A stretch of DNA of 64,000 bases from Isoetes taiwanensis (Eukaryota > Streptophyta > Lycopodiopsida > Isoetales > Isoetaceae). Location: NCBI GenBank assembly GCA_021234155.1, contig JAJEKV010000036.1, positions 4,966,209 through 5,030,208 of the forward strand, read 5' to 3'. Shown here piece by piece: positions 1 to 10,980 of the stretch (positions are counted from its first letter, which is position 1; every line of letters starts with the position of its first letter). The notes beneath the pieces were generated by a model. It was not told the origin of the DNA and ran no database searches. It saw nothing but the letters and a program-made list of their open reading frames with translations. A program made the translations under genes and the position numbers.

Positions 1-204
1 ATTTTATTCCACTTTCAAAGCCTTGTACAATGACTTCCATTTTGAGGCATCTTTCATTTTGAGGCATCTACCATTTCGAACTGTGATGAAATTGGAATTC
101 AGGATGGCCATAGGTCTAGTATGAGGATATTGACAAGGAAAGGGATTAGAAATGCCAATTTGACCATTCCCAAAAATAAAGAATGGCTAACTGTTTAAGC
201 TGTA

Positions 205-857
205 TGAGTGCATCTGGTTTTAGAATGTCTGGTTTGTATGTATTTAAGGGAATAAAACTTAAAGATAGAGATTTGATGGCTGGATGTGGCATGCTTCAGC
301 GCGTTTTAAACAACATTCAAGAATTTGAGAGCTAGGTACATGCATAAAGGTAAGGTTGGTGAGCCATCAAAAGAGGATTTGGCTACCCTCGTATCTAGTG
401 CAATTGTGGAATCTTTGACAAGGCCTAACATTGTTGCAGGTTTTGCAAAAACAAGAATATGGCCCTTCAATGACAAGGTTGTACTTCTTGACCCTTATGC
501 TTATAATGTAGACTGACTCTGAAGATGAATTAGAAGATCTTGGTAACAATGATGATGTCGTTGCTCAAATTCTGCAAAAGTTAGTTGAAAATATGATGGC
601 TCATGATGGTGTGGGTGTTGCAGCAGAAATTGCGCATATGCTTCCTCGTGAACATATTGTGGATATTCCAAATGCTGTATCTAACGAAGAACAGGTCAGA
701 AGTATGCTTGTTCCTAATGCTGCCCCTGAACAAGTGCAAAATGTTGTTGCAGGTGTGCAAAACCGTGTGCAAAATGTTCTTGCTGGTGGGCTAGCAAAAG
801 CTAAGAGATCTAAGTTGCTGGATGCCCTTAAAGGTAGGTTGTTTATCACTTCAGATT
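205..857 (+). pseudogene. pogo/Jerky-type DDE transposase remnant (C-terminal part)
   Basis: Frame pieces match the C-terminal part of DDE_1 transposases (pogo/Tigger/Jerky-like). Around 205-290 a frame reads SGFRMSGLYVFKGIKLKD, like the family's short block ending IFKGK. Around 400-500 another frame reads NIVAGFAKTRIWPFN, the characteristic block (NI-x2-GF-x-KTGI-x-PFN) near the end of the catalytic region. An acidic and then Ala/Val/Gln-rich tail follows to a stop at about 857. Stops and frame changes between these blocks show that the copy is dead. The catalytic Asp residues would lie before the window start and are not visible. No terminal repeat was found on the 3' side. Family assignment is from motif memory and is moderate. 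Confidence 0.55.
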
Positions 858-1107
858 AGATGTTGGTTGTTAGAATAGAGCAGGACAGTTTGAACAAAGA
901 GGCATTTGTGCATACCATAAACGTCTGCCCCTCCTTGTAAATTAGGCATTTGTGCATGTGCCATAAACGTCTACATTTGTTCACAATAGGTTGAGGGTGT
1001 GTGCCACTAATATTTACAAGGTGAGATATTTAATTTGTGTCTTGAGCACTTGATATGCTTGCAGGTGTGCCATTAGAGTCTTTACGTGTGCCAATAAAAA
1101 TAAAATG

Positions 1108-1190
1108 TATTTTTATCGTCCACGGAGACAACGTGAGAAGTGGAATTTGAACCCACGCCCTCTTTCAAAGACCAGAACTTAGTGCCGGGT
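1108..1190 (-). repeat. tRNA-like SINE remnant with a LINE-type 3' end
   Basis: On the minus strand, about 1140-1157 holds a good tRNA T-arm/Pol III B box (GGTTCAAATTCC inside a 5-bp stem GTGGG/TCCAC with one wobble pair). TTTGAAA lies about 15 nt upstream, like an anticodon loop, and a 7-nt acceptor-like TTCTCAC follows. The downstream 23 nt (plus positions 1108-1130) are identical to the 3' end of the LINE at 32421-32443. After that comes an AT-rich stretch instead of a microsatellite. A complete cloverleaf or A box is not convincing, so this is a decayed or partial SINE. The 5' limit is unknown. Confidence 0.5.
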
Positions 1191-1482
1191 GTGTTTTTTA
1201 TTAAGGTACTCAACTTTTTATGTGGGCGACGCTTGTGCTGGTCGGGTGCTGGACCCGTCAAGTGAAATTTTTTTCGCTCGTCATAGCACTTCACCCGCCA
1301 TTTCCTCCTGGGCGCCAAATTCTGTTGGTCGATCCGAAGCCCAGGAAATTGCCACTTCAGCAATCCGTGCGGGTTTTGATCCGTGTTGCTGATGCGAGGT
1401 GATGACGCCATGTTCGGCAAGCAATTTGAAAGTAAATTTGGCGGTTTTGAAGTTCTTCAGAGTATAAATACCATGAATTTCT

Positions 1483-2010
1483 TTGCTGCTAGATTTCTCC
1501 AATTCTGTCTATGGCGGAATGGAGAGAAGCTTTTCTGCATCTGTGTGCAAGAATCAAGTTAATTTTGATGTTGCAAAACTGCTATCTAGCCTCCAAGTTT
1601 TCCAGAGTCAGACTGAAAAATTTTTTGGCAGTTGTTCCCGAATTGCTGATGCAATTTGTCAGCAATCCGCAAGTGCAAATTCAAGAACAGAGCCAACAAG
1701 TTTTCAGTCGAATGCAAGTTTAATTTGTGCTAGATATTTACCATGGTAATTGAGGATCATGATGCATTTCATTTTCATGTATCTTTGAAATGCATATTAA
1801 TCTATGAGTTTGCTTTGAACTGAAAAGAAGCCGGACAAGATCAGTTACATATGGCTACATCAATTCCTATAGATTCGTGTAATTTTGAACTTACATATTT
1901 GTTGTTGATTTCTTTCCTTATTTGTTGATGTTTGCTTTAATTCTAGAAAATGTTTCTTGTCACAATCCCGAACCTTATGGAGACAATGAAGAGTCGCATT
2001 TCATGAAGAT
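1483..2010. other. unassigned spacer
   Basis: Short open frames are present but none shows a recognisable domain, good codon bias or splice structure. It lies between the SINE remnant and the transposase pseudogene and could be decayed transposon sequence. Confidence 0.4.
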
Positions 2011-2482
2011 TTGCAACCTTCTTACCATGAAGGTGATTTCCAAGAGTTCGAAGGGTGGCGCCAACAGGGAACTCAAGATGTCCAAAGTGAAGAAGGTGTG
2101 CAACCTTCTTTAAGTCGATTTCAAGGAATTGGATTCCTTGAATTTACTTTGAACTTTTCTTTGCTAATCTTTGTTGTCTTTCTTGTTATGAAGGGTGTCA
2201 CCAAGATAATACACAAAGGGTGTCATGCTTTTAGAAGGTATAGAGCTGAGTTAAGGAGAAAAAGAGAGAGCTTAAGAGGGAAAGGAAATTGCAGCAGATG
2301 AAGAAGCATTGCTCCAAGGTGATCTAAGCACATGGAAGAAGAGAATGCTATCAAAAAAGGTTGCAGTAAAGGTGAAAAAGGTTCTTGTTAATGCAAGTTG
2401 TAGGGATAGGAAAGAGATAATTAAGTCTCACGCAAAGTGGCTACCCCGAACTTGTTGTTCCTAACTCCAAGGATGAATCAGA

Positions 2483-4872
2483 ATGAAGAAAATTGTGGAG
2501 AATTTAAAGAACTCTTTTGCAGATCATAAGAATGAGAAGAAAACAGATATTAAGAGGGCAAGAATTGCTGCCATGGTTTATGCTGTCAATACCAATATTA
2601 ACAAATCAGCATTCTCCAGAACTCTATGCCTGAACAGAAAGATTGCCACAACTGCTGTAAGAAGAAGAGTAGATGCTGAACTTGGTGAGGGTCCATGGTC
2701 CATGTTCAAAAATAAGATTAGATGTGACAAACTCTCTTATGACGAGAGAAAACTAGTGGTGGATTTTTGGAGACACAATACAAGAGTTTCCCCATGTAAG
2801 AAACATGTCATCAAGATAAAAGCAACTTCTGGAAAGAAGATATTGCATGCACTACACTTTCTTGAAGAGACACGGGTAATTTTAAAGCAATTTGTTTTCA
2901 AATTGTTAAGGTTTAAGATTTTCAACTTAAGGTTGTTGATATGTTGTTGTTGTTTCTGCAGACAAGTTTTCTTCCAACGATTTGAAAGGCAATATCCATA
3001 CTTTCAAATATCATTTACTGACATTCCATGCTCTAAAGCCTCCATATGTCGGGAAGGTAAAAGATAGAGAGACTTGTCTGCTTTGATCTACCATTTGAGA
3101 GTTGACTTTGTGAGACGGGCCATAAACAAAGTAAGATTAGATCGGGACCTCCATGGTCCAAATTGCACATGCAATTGTGATGTATGTGGTATAGGACCAA
3201 CCCGCAATGCATCTAAAGCTACATATGCTTCAATCTCTCGAGCTTTGGAGATCTTTGGTATGTCCTAAGGATGAATCGGAAGAGTGGCATCAACATAATT
3301 GTCTGCTTTGCTTAAATGCAAGGCTTGTGGAAAAAACAAAGTGCCACTTGTCCAAAAGAAAGAGATTACAAGTTGAACCATCAAGTAGATTGGAAGACAT
3401 TTGATAAGGTAATTCAAATTGTTATTCTTAAATGAGATATTCTTTTTCAGCTCAAACTCTTCTTTTGAACATAACAGGGTTTTATGAGGAGGACAAGGTA
3501 ACATTTCTTTGAGAAGGAAAAACTTGTTAAGAAGAAAGGAGCTCTTTGAGAAGAGAAGGCAGGGAAGAACAATCTTGGTCGGAGAAGAAAGGTGGTCTTG
3601 GCAAGGCTAGCTGCTTGAGAATTGGAGACGTAAGAAAGGTGGTGCTTTGGTAAGACAATTTGATGAGAATTCAGGTCAGAAAAGAAGATCCGAAAAGCTA
3701 AGAAGAAGGTATTACAAGTAACTTGAAATGTTAAATCCAAAAAAGGTGGTAATGATATATGTTTTTGCTTCTTTTGTAGGAAGCTCCCAAACTGTCAACA
3801 AGCTTGTTCACAAGGCGACACCGAGAGTGAGTTGTTCCAATTTGCTGATACCTTCCTCATTCCATTCATCCCTCATAATTATGAAGCCAGATGGCAAGCA
3901 AAACAGTTTAGGGAGTGTTTGGCAGCTTTTCCAAAGGACACTATAGTTTCAGTGATTGACTTTGCAGAGAACTACACCTTCAAAATCCAACAAGAAATAC
4001 AAAGCTTGCATTGGAGGAATGACCAATGCACCATTTTGGTGCACATCACATATAGGCATGCTCCACCTTCTACAGAACAGAATAGAAAGATCATTAAGGA
4101 AACACATTTTTACATAAGTGATGATAGAGAACATGATGTACTCTTCGTTCAACATTGTTTGCAAAAACATGTAGTTTTCCCTTAACGACAAGGGTGTCCA
4201 TTACAAGAATCATGTCATGTGGTGGTCGATGGATGTTTCCATCAATTTAAAGGAGCAAGGATGTTCTACTTCCTAGGCAGGTTCTTTCAAAGCACTGGAA
4301 AACCAATACACTGGAATTTCTTTGCATCATATCATGGCAAAGGTAATTACTTTTATTTTAGTCTATTGGTTCTTTTTTAATTGGCATTTCTTTAAAATTC
4401 TGTAATCAATCCTTGCAGGTGAGCATGATGGTCTTTGGTGTTTGTAATAAAAAGAGCCCTCACACATGAGATGTTGAAGAGGAATTCAAGTACCACTAAG
4501 GAATGCACATGATGCGGTTGTGTTTTCGCGAGCACATTTTAAGTCGATTGTGACAATGAAGGAGATCATCCTTGCGTGTACCACGATAGTTCAGGTTTTA
4601 CATGTTGTTTGCATTGCATGTTATTTTACATGATTCCTTTTGCAGATATTTTTGGGAGATAGCTATCAATGAGGTTGATAGAAGTGGCGATCATGATTGT
4701 AAGACATTACTTGGGTTCAAAAGTTGCATTGTATCGGACACTGTGCATTCCAATGACCCTACCGGGTTGCTCATATGGATTTCAGGTTATACGTAAATTC
4801 TTGTTAAGGGGAAAGTTTGGGAAGTGCATAAACAAAAAGCAGAATAGGATCTTGGGTTTATTCGAGAACTAA
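2483..4872 (+). pseudogene. degenerate intron-bearing transposase (HGKG-x2-DG family)
   Basis: A chain of frame pieces on one strand forms a transposase-like protein. First comes a basic region with PWSMFKNKIRCDKLSYDERK (about 2690-2750). Next are a piece reading VGKVKDRETCLC (about 3045-3083, frame changes) and a Cys-rich piece with CNCDVCG and HNCLLC (about 3165-3310). Then come VSVIDFAENYTF, FYISDDREHDVLFVQH and VVVDGCFHQFKGARMF (about 3945-4265), and finally FFASYHGKG joined across an intron to EHDG, followed by KRALTHEML (about 4445-4480). Three GT-AG introns are visible: 2876-2961, 4343-4418 and 4595-4645. The order DG-x3-QFK, then FFA-x2-HGKG-x2-DG, then VKRA resembles a DDE-type transposase family I know mainly from animal genomes. 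Several stops and frameshifts make this copy inactive. An upstream segment from about 1922 may be its N-terminal end. Confidence 0.5.
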
Positions 4873-4967
4873 TTCAGTCTTTGAAGACGATTTTGGAAAC
4901 ATTACAGGGTCCTATCTATGAAGGGGATCATGAATGGGTTTCTGATGTAGTTGATGTTGGGGATAAT

Positions 4968-5185
4968 TTTGCGGTACACCATCGGTGTTGTACCGCATTT
5001 AACGCGTTCGTACTTTCGTCACGTAAAGTACTTTTACGTCTTGTACCTCATAAAAGTACTTCGATCCATTTTAACGTCATGAAATTTTTTTAGGTAATGC
5101 GTTAAAAGTACTGAGAGGTATCTTGTACCTATAACGTGACGTCACAAAGACGCATACAATACGTTAAATACGTAAAGTACTTCTA
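4968..5185. repeat. ACGT/GTAC-saturated segment (possible transposon subterminal region)
   Basis: About 200 bp packed with ACGT, GTAC and CGTTAA-type words, starting with an imperfect palindrome near 4970-4997 (GCGGTAC ... GTACCGC). It directly follows the transposase pseudogene and precedes the foldback element. A similar block at 12618-12770 also sits next to a coding fragment. Clustered short palindromes are typical of transposase-binding subterminal repeats, but GTAC clusters could equally bind plant SPL-type factors. Confidence 0.4.
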
Positions 5186-5262
5186 ACTTGTCCAATATTC
5201 GTTATTATATACATAATTTTGGTAGTTTCTTATTTTCTTTTTGGTTTTAGTAGTTCAATTAG

Positions 5263-5703
5263 CACAACTACCATTAACATTATTAACACAAACCATTGCA
5301 TTTAACACATTTAAATTAAAATCCCCCTTAAACCCCCTTTGGTTTGAGTGCATATTCACACGAGGGGGTTACTCCGAGCAACGAGAGTCATTCGGATGGG
5401 CATATTTGCCCTTTATTCCAAGATCTGGACCGACCATTACATAGCGATCCTCGTTTGTGGGGTATGCATGTACAAGTTTTTGTATACTGTATATTAAAAT
5501 TTGCAAAATACTATAAGGTTTGAGAGAATGTACTTAATGGTGTTAATTTTGTACATGTATTGTAAATATATTTTTAGAGCTCTCGCTGCCCTACATAACC
5601 CCCCGTGTGAATATGCACTCAAACCAAAGGGGGTTTAAGGGGGATTTTAATTTAAATGTGTTAAATGCAATGGTTTGTGTTAATAATGTTAATGGTAGTT
5701 GTG
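5263..5703. mobile_element. foldback/MITE-like element with 107-bp inverted arms
   Basis: Left arm 5263-5370 and right arm 5597-5703 are inverted copies. By eye they differ only by a 1-2 nt change near the inner end. The 226-bp centre contains no open frame. Outer ends read CACAACTACC. I could not find a convincing target-site duplication in the flanks. The near-identity of the arms argues for a young insertion or recent gene conversion. Confidence 0.7.
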
Positions 5704-5840
5704 TGTTGATTGTTATATAAAAAATTTTTTGGGCCCTTCGGGCCCTAACTAAAGCAAACATAGGTAAACTTTATGGGCCTAAATATTAATTACTAAAAAG
5801 AAAATAACATCAAGACAAACAAATTATTTCCGCAAAGCAT

Positions 5841-7060
5841 TCATAAGGTATTACAACATAGGGTATTACAACATGAGTGGCACGAGCACAGGCCTGAGCT
5901 TTCTTTCTCAATCGCATGTTTCTCAATCTCCCTGATATAATGTTCAGCTAATGTGCCATGTCTCAAAGCAAATGCTGCAATGATTGGTGGCAAATTCCAA
6001 TACAAACCCTCTTTTGATCTCAAATGACCTAGCAAATATTTCTCAACTTCATCTTTCATGCTCAACGTCCACTAGTTAGAATCGCTAAGGCCACAAGCAG
6101 AGATGCTGATTCTTCCCAACATCCATCAAAGTAACGTGACAATTGGTTTTGTGATGATAAAACTGGATAAGAATGTAAGAAATTAAGTAACTTGTTTTGC
6201 ATTTGTCTCCAGCTTTCTGATGCCAGACACAGACAACAGAGCTCTCCAATATCAACCCATGTATTAATTTCTGAGTGCTTATTACTTTCAACTAGCATCT
6301 GTTCAAAAACATTTGTCCAATATGCGCTTTCAGACTTAAAAATGATCATCCCTCCCATGAGCTTGTACATTGTCTTCGCAGAAGTGATATACAGCAAACT
6401 CTCTCTAGCCCATTGTTCACAGTGACAAGTGACAGACAAGAAATGTCTCAGAATTGTTTCGCTCCAAGTCTGATCTCTTCCAAATATCCATAAAATCCTT
6501 AACATTTGTGTCGCATTTGGCAAGAGAACTTCCAGTTATTTCTAAATCCTCTGACTAAGGGACTCCACCAATGTCTTACAAGAATATCTATCCTTCAATT
6601 GTTGCACTACCAAGGAGAATAACTGCCCTTTTATTCCTTCTTCAAATTTATCAACCATTGCCCTAGCTGGTAGATTCTCTGGTCTTTCGTCTTTCATTTC
6701 ATCAAAAGACCGACCGCTTCCTGCTCCACATTTGGTTTGCATGTGGACATTCTACAGAAGTGCTCTCTTTGTCTAAGTCGAGGCTAGCACAATAACAGAA
6801 CAAGCTGTCCATTGCCAATTCCAAATGCACCAAGAAGAGCACTTACAAGAAGTTTCCGCCTTGGCGGCGGGGAAGATGACAAGACTGGGAAGATGACAAG
6901 ACCGGGCAATCACGGAGGGTGAGGAGTGGCATCCATGAGATCTAAGAGAGAGCGGATCAAAGGCTTCCTTAGATGTTTCACCCTCTTTGGTCGCAGGAAA
7001 TTTTGCCATGAGATCTTCAAACATGGTGGCCCATTCAAATGCCCTTTTCACGCTTTGAGG
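5841..7060 (-). pseudogene. decayed protein gene, helical protein of unknown family
   Basis: Three minus-strand frame blocks follow one another: 6542-6742 (contains ARAMVDKFEEGIKGQLFSLV), 6062-6523 (153 codons, Trp/Leu-rich, starts PNATQMLRILWIFGRDQ) and 5841-6065 (SMKDEVEKYLLGHLRSKEG to a stop). They read like consecutive parts of one alpha-helical protein. Two in-frame stops separate the first pair, and a one-base shift near 6064 separates the second. Upstream, frames near 6850-6800 read LLGAFGIGNGQLVLLLC and probably belong to the same protein. I do not recognise the family; an alpha-solenoid trafficking or scaffold protein is only a guess. It is either a pseudogene or a gene damaged by assembly indels. 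Confidence 0.4.
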
Positions 7061-8210
7061 GCTGCCATAAACCGGATCTCGATAGATTGATAACCCGATG
7101 CCGCCATAAAACCGGATCTCCGGTAGATTGATAACGATGCTAGTATGAGCATATCTAAAAAGCACCCGCAAAGGCAATATGAGCATAAACGATGAGAAGG
7201 ATCGCCGAATTTAAGTCTGCTTAGAACATGAGATAACAAAATTTTCGAGCAAATTCCTTTCCGAAAACTGTTGTGGCCATGGCGGTTCGATCTTTGTCCC
7301 CGCCTTTGCTATCTTTTGCGGATCCCACCTTAGAATGGAAGGGTATCCGGTGTTTCTTCAAGCTTCGGATCCAACTTTTTTGAATCTAAAGACCTTTTTC
7401 AATTCCAATTCCTTATACAAACAACCAATCAAAAATGAATTGCAAAATAAAAGATCGAGTTACCTCGTGCATGTTCATCAACCGCCCTATTTCTTCCCGC
7501 AACATCAAGGAAAACCGAGGGCGGGGAGAGGGTAGTTGACCTAGCTTCATTACCGCCTCTGCACCGATTGCTAAGGATAGCGGCGTTGTATCGCTTGCTT
7601 TGCTTGGATAGGAAGTGCAACCATCCCAACCGCTTGGAAATATAATCGAAAAAGATAAGCAAAACGATATGGTTGGTAAGTGTGAGAATGTGCGTAATAC
7701 AAGCTCCTTACATTGATGCGATAGGCGCAAATTGCACAAACCGTTGTCGGGGCACTTGGAACATCTCCACTTCATCCGAAGTTTGGAGCCAACCTATCGT
7801 TGCAAGCCGCGGCGATTTCTGGATGCCATTTGGAATCAACTTTTGCCCGCTTGTCTTGCTTTCCTAAGCAATCTGTATGCCCATTCCGCCCACTATGAAC
7901 AATAGAAAGTACATCAAGACCACCGAACCGAACCCTTGTTGGATCCTACACAAACCATAAAGCCCTCAAGTTTTACTGGCTGCAGATGAAACCTCCCAAG
8001 CTCGGGCCGTGGGAGAAACCCCGAACTCTGGATTTGCCCTAGAAGTTTTTATAAAGGCCCAAAACTTGACATCCGCCTTTACAAACTACCGCTTCAATAT
8101 CTTTGCAAATCCATTTCAAATTCGATGTGCACATACGCTTCCACTCCAAATCTGTTTCCACTCGATCACAAGAACATTAAGAATGCCCCGAAATGCTATC
8201 CACGAGGCTT
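7060..8210. other. repeat-like region without a recognisable gene
   Basis: Composition shifts to more CG-rich words. A short near-duplicate (CCGGATCTC ... AGATTGATAAC) occurs twice at about 7070-7135. Minus-strand frames up to 120 codons (7413-7775) are open but show no domain. It probably is old transposon sequence continuous with the repeat at 8220-8440. Confidence 0.35.
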
Positions 8211-8219
8211 GCGTGTTCA

Positions 8220-8440
8220 AATTTAAAAAAAAAAAAAAAAAGAGGGCTTTTGTTGTGAGCCCTGATGTTGGACCGTTGAAAAAAAAAAAACTAAATCGGC
8301 GACTAAGAAATGGTGCACTCTAGATGTGCAGCGTTAGTATATCTATTCGAATACGCCGTGAAATCTTAGGGGAAAACCTTTGTGAAAAGCGTCTAAAAAC
8401 ATAAAAAACCCCCTTATTATTGTACATATTTGAACATTTT
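8220..8440. repeat. dispersed repeat copy 1 (similar to 63450-63610)
   Basis: After two poly-A runs (8226-8240 and 8280-8290) the sequence has word order GACTAAG, CACTCTAGA, GTCTAAAAACATAAAAAACC, ATTATTGTACATATT. The same order recurs, diverged, at 63450-63610. The copies lie near opposite ends of the window. Superfamily unknown. Confidence 0.4.
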
Positions 8441-9222
8441 GTCTCATTATGATTGATTGACCCAAGTAATTTGTTATTACATGCATAATGGCAAGAGCTC
8501 ATACACAATTCTACAATTCAGCCTTCATAGCAGGATATATTATATTTTAGACCTTACTCGTCAAGGTCATTTACGCATCTCCATGCCTCTCCATCTGAAT
8601 TTCTTTATGCAATGAAGAACAAAATTTGCTCTTCAATGTCCTCTTCACTTAATTGAAGAAATAAAGAAATGATTGAAATAAAATGGAAGAGAAAAATATA
8701 TGACAAGTGAAACTTTTGCATACCCGAATTCACTTATATCTTTGGATTTTCCGACCAGCTTGCTTCTCAGTAATGGATCAGCCTATTACAAAGCCTGTTA
8801 TAAACTTATAATTGCATGCATCTACCAAATGCATGTATTTGCTTTATTCTATTGCATTATATTTGTCATAAAGACCAATGTTACATAGGTATCAGCCGTC
8901 AATGACCATTTTACAACTGGTCATATAATGATGTTTAAATCAGCAAAACATGAGAGTGCCCTTTGGAAAAAAAACCACATTTTAACCAGGTGTCTAATTT
9001 CCACTCTCCGCCATATCACCTGCAAGCAATAGGGTTTAAAAATCAGAATTTATATTTCATTTACAAGCTGAAATCAAAGTTGTATTTTACATTACAAGTT
9101 AAAATCAGAATTTGTGCTTTACATTTTACAAGTTAAAATCAGAATTTTATATTTTACAAGCACATATAATAGACTAATAAAAAAAATGAGTTTTACTTAC
9201 CAAAAGATTGTCTTCATTGCTC

Positions 9223-10850
9223 TCAAGCAGAACTTTCCTCGGACGTTGAACTAGTATTCTCATCTTCCATCTCCTCATCCCCCTCCTCCTCTAGCCCCGC
9301 GCGCTCCTCCACATATTCCTCCTCCTCCCCATCCTCTTCCTCATCTTCAAACTCCTCTTCCCCTACCACTTCCGTAGTCCTTCCTCGTCTAGCTATCCTT
9401 CTAGTTGATGTTCCTTCCCCTTCTACTAACACTTCTACCGCACCCCTCCGTCCCCTTCCCTTCTAGTTGATACTCCCGGCCACTCTTCCTCTTCCTCTAT
9501 TGCTCTTCCTCGCCCCTTCCCCTTCTACCTCTTTCGTCTTTGTGATCCTCTGCGTGACCTTGCAGTGAAGTACTATGGCTGCCATTCTACTCTGGCTCCT
9601 AGTTACCCGCTTTGTACTTGTGCTTTCTTCAAAAAACTTTCTAACCAATTCTCGTTGATGGGTCGGTCCTTGTCAACTCCAAGGGATTCACCTGCATATA
9701 AAAGAATGTATTTCCAACCATTGATGTGAACTTGAAGAAGTCATATGAAGAGATTGCAACATTAAAAGAATCTATTGAAAAACCTTAAAGAGAAATTTCA
9801 AAGAATGAAATGAAGTAACTTCAAGAATGTGAAAGAAATTTGAAGAATAAACTAGAATAAAATTAAAGAACCTGTTTTGCTGATTTTCCCCTTGTCTCAA
9901 ATTTGTGCATCAATCTTAGATTTTCCCTTATAAAAACTAGACGCTCTAGTTGAGCAGGTTTTAGTCGGTTTCTTTTTTTGGTATCGCAAGAGCATGCGCC
10001 TCCAGTTCCTCTCACATGCACCCGATGAGCAATCCTAAAATATTAAGTAAATAGGTGAACATGATACCAAAGTGCATGCTTTTTAAATTATGTCAACAAT
10101 AAACAAACGTAGCAGAATTCATAACAAACTATTACACTAACCCGTGATAGCTTTTCGAAGGGCCAGCCTTTGCAATTCAGGTGTATGACCTCCAAAATGC
10201 TCCCACCATGAAACAGGCTTTCGCTTTGATAATTTTCAGTTTGTGCCAAAGGAGACATAAACATGGATGAAGCATTATTACGAAAAGCATCGAACTGTTC
10301 CAACAATATAGCACTCGTCCACGTTGAACAACTGCGCTAATGTAATTGTATCATACCTTCCATTAGAGCAGGAGGAACGATTGTGCTTCCACGTCTCCAT
10401 AAAGGATGGAGGAGATGCAATAACAATATGGATTTGTTTTTGAACCATGTCCAACGTATGTCAAACAAATTCAATACTTGACCATATCTGGCAAAAGAAA
10501 ACATAGAATATTTTAAAGCTAGATTGAAATCAGAATTTTCATATTTGCGAAACAAAAAATCAGAAATTTCACATACTTGTAAAGCTAAAAATCAGAAATT
10601 TTAGATATTGTAAAACTGATAGCCATAGGTCTGAAATAAAAAATGTAAGATATTTGTAAAACTGAAAATTCCACTTACTTGTCACTGTTATCTATATCAG
10701 AATTTTGTCCATCCTTTAGCACCTTTTCACACCTGTCCATGAATTCATACAATAGGCCAATAGTGCAACCCTCTATATCAGTAAACGTTAATCTTTACAA
10801 TATTGGTGCAGAACTTCTTCCAAAGTGGTGACTCTTCGCGAGGCATCTTG
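9223..10850 (-). pseudogene. hAT-superfamily transposase pseudogene
   Basis: Ordered minus-strand exon-like blocks match plant hAT transposases. Near 10820-10850 is PREESPLWKKF (BED-like start), and near 10720-10785 is TDIEGCTIGLLYEFMDRCEK, with a donor after 10679. About 10390-10490 reads YGQVLNLFDIRWTWF, and about 10140-10210 reads WWEHFGGHTPELQRLALRK. About 9985-10030 holds the CSSGACERNW signature, followed in a shifted frame by KKRNRLKPAQLERLVFIREN, with a donor at 9871. A strongly acidic tail ends at 9223. WWEHFG and ACERNW belong to the conserved C-terminal dimerisation (hATC) region. Frameshifts and stops occur between and within blocks. Introns at 9020-9170 and 10550-10680 are filled with degenerate AATCAGAATTT/TTACAAG repeats. 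Terminal repeats were not located. Confidence 0.8.
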
Positions 10851-10980
10851 ATTTGAATAATTTAACAAAAAATAGTGTCTGCAAGTAAACATTTACCATT
10901 TAAACAAATAAGTGGAAGAATACACATAATATATAGCATTTCTTAAAAAAATCATAGATGGCAACTAGTAAGCTCTAACA

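Noticed and set aside
1300-1330. TGGCGCCCAG on the minus strand as an LTR-retrotransposon primer-binding site
   Set aside because: Only about 8 bases match known primer-binding sites, and there is no LTR end or gag-pol sequence nearby.
5731-5753. Perfect hairpin GGGCCC-TTC-GGGCCC followed by TAACTAA, like another Helitron end
   Set aside because: Only 3 nt separate the stem from CTAA, the next base is A and not T, and the stem design differs from the four accepted copies.
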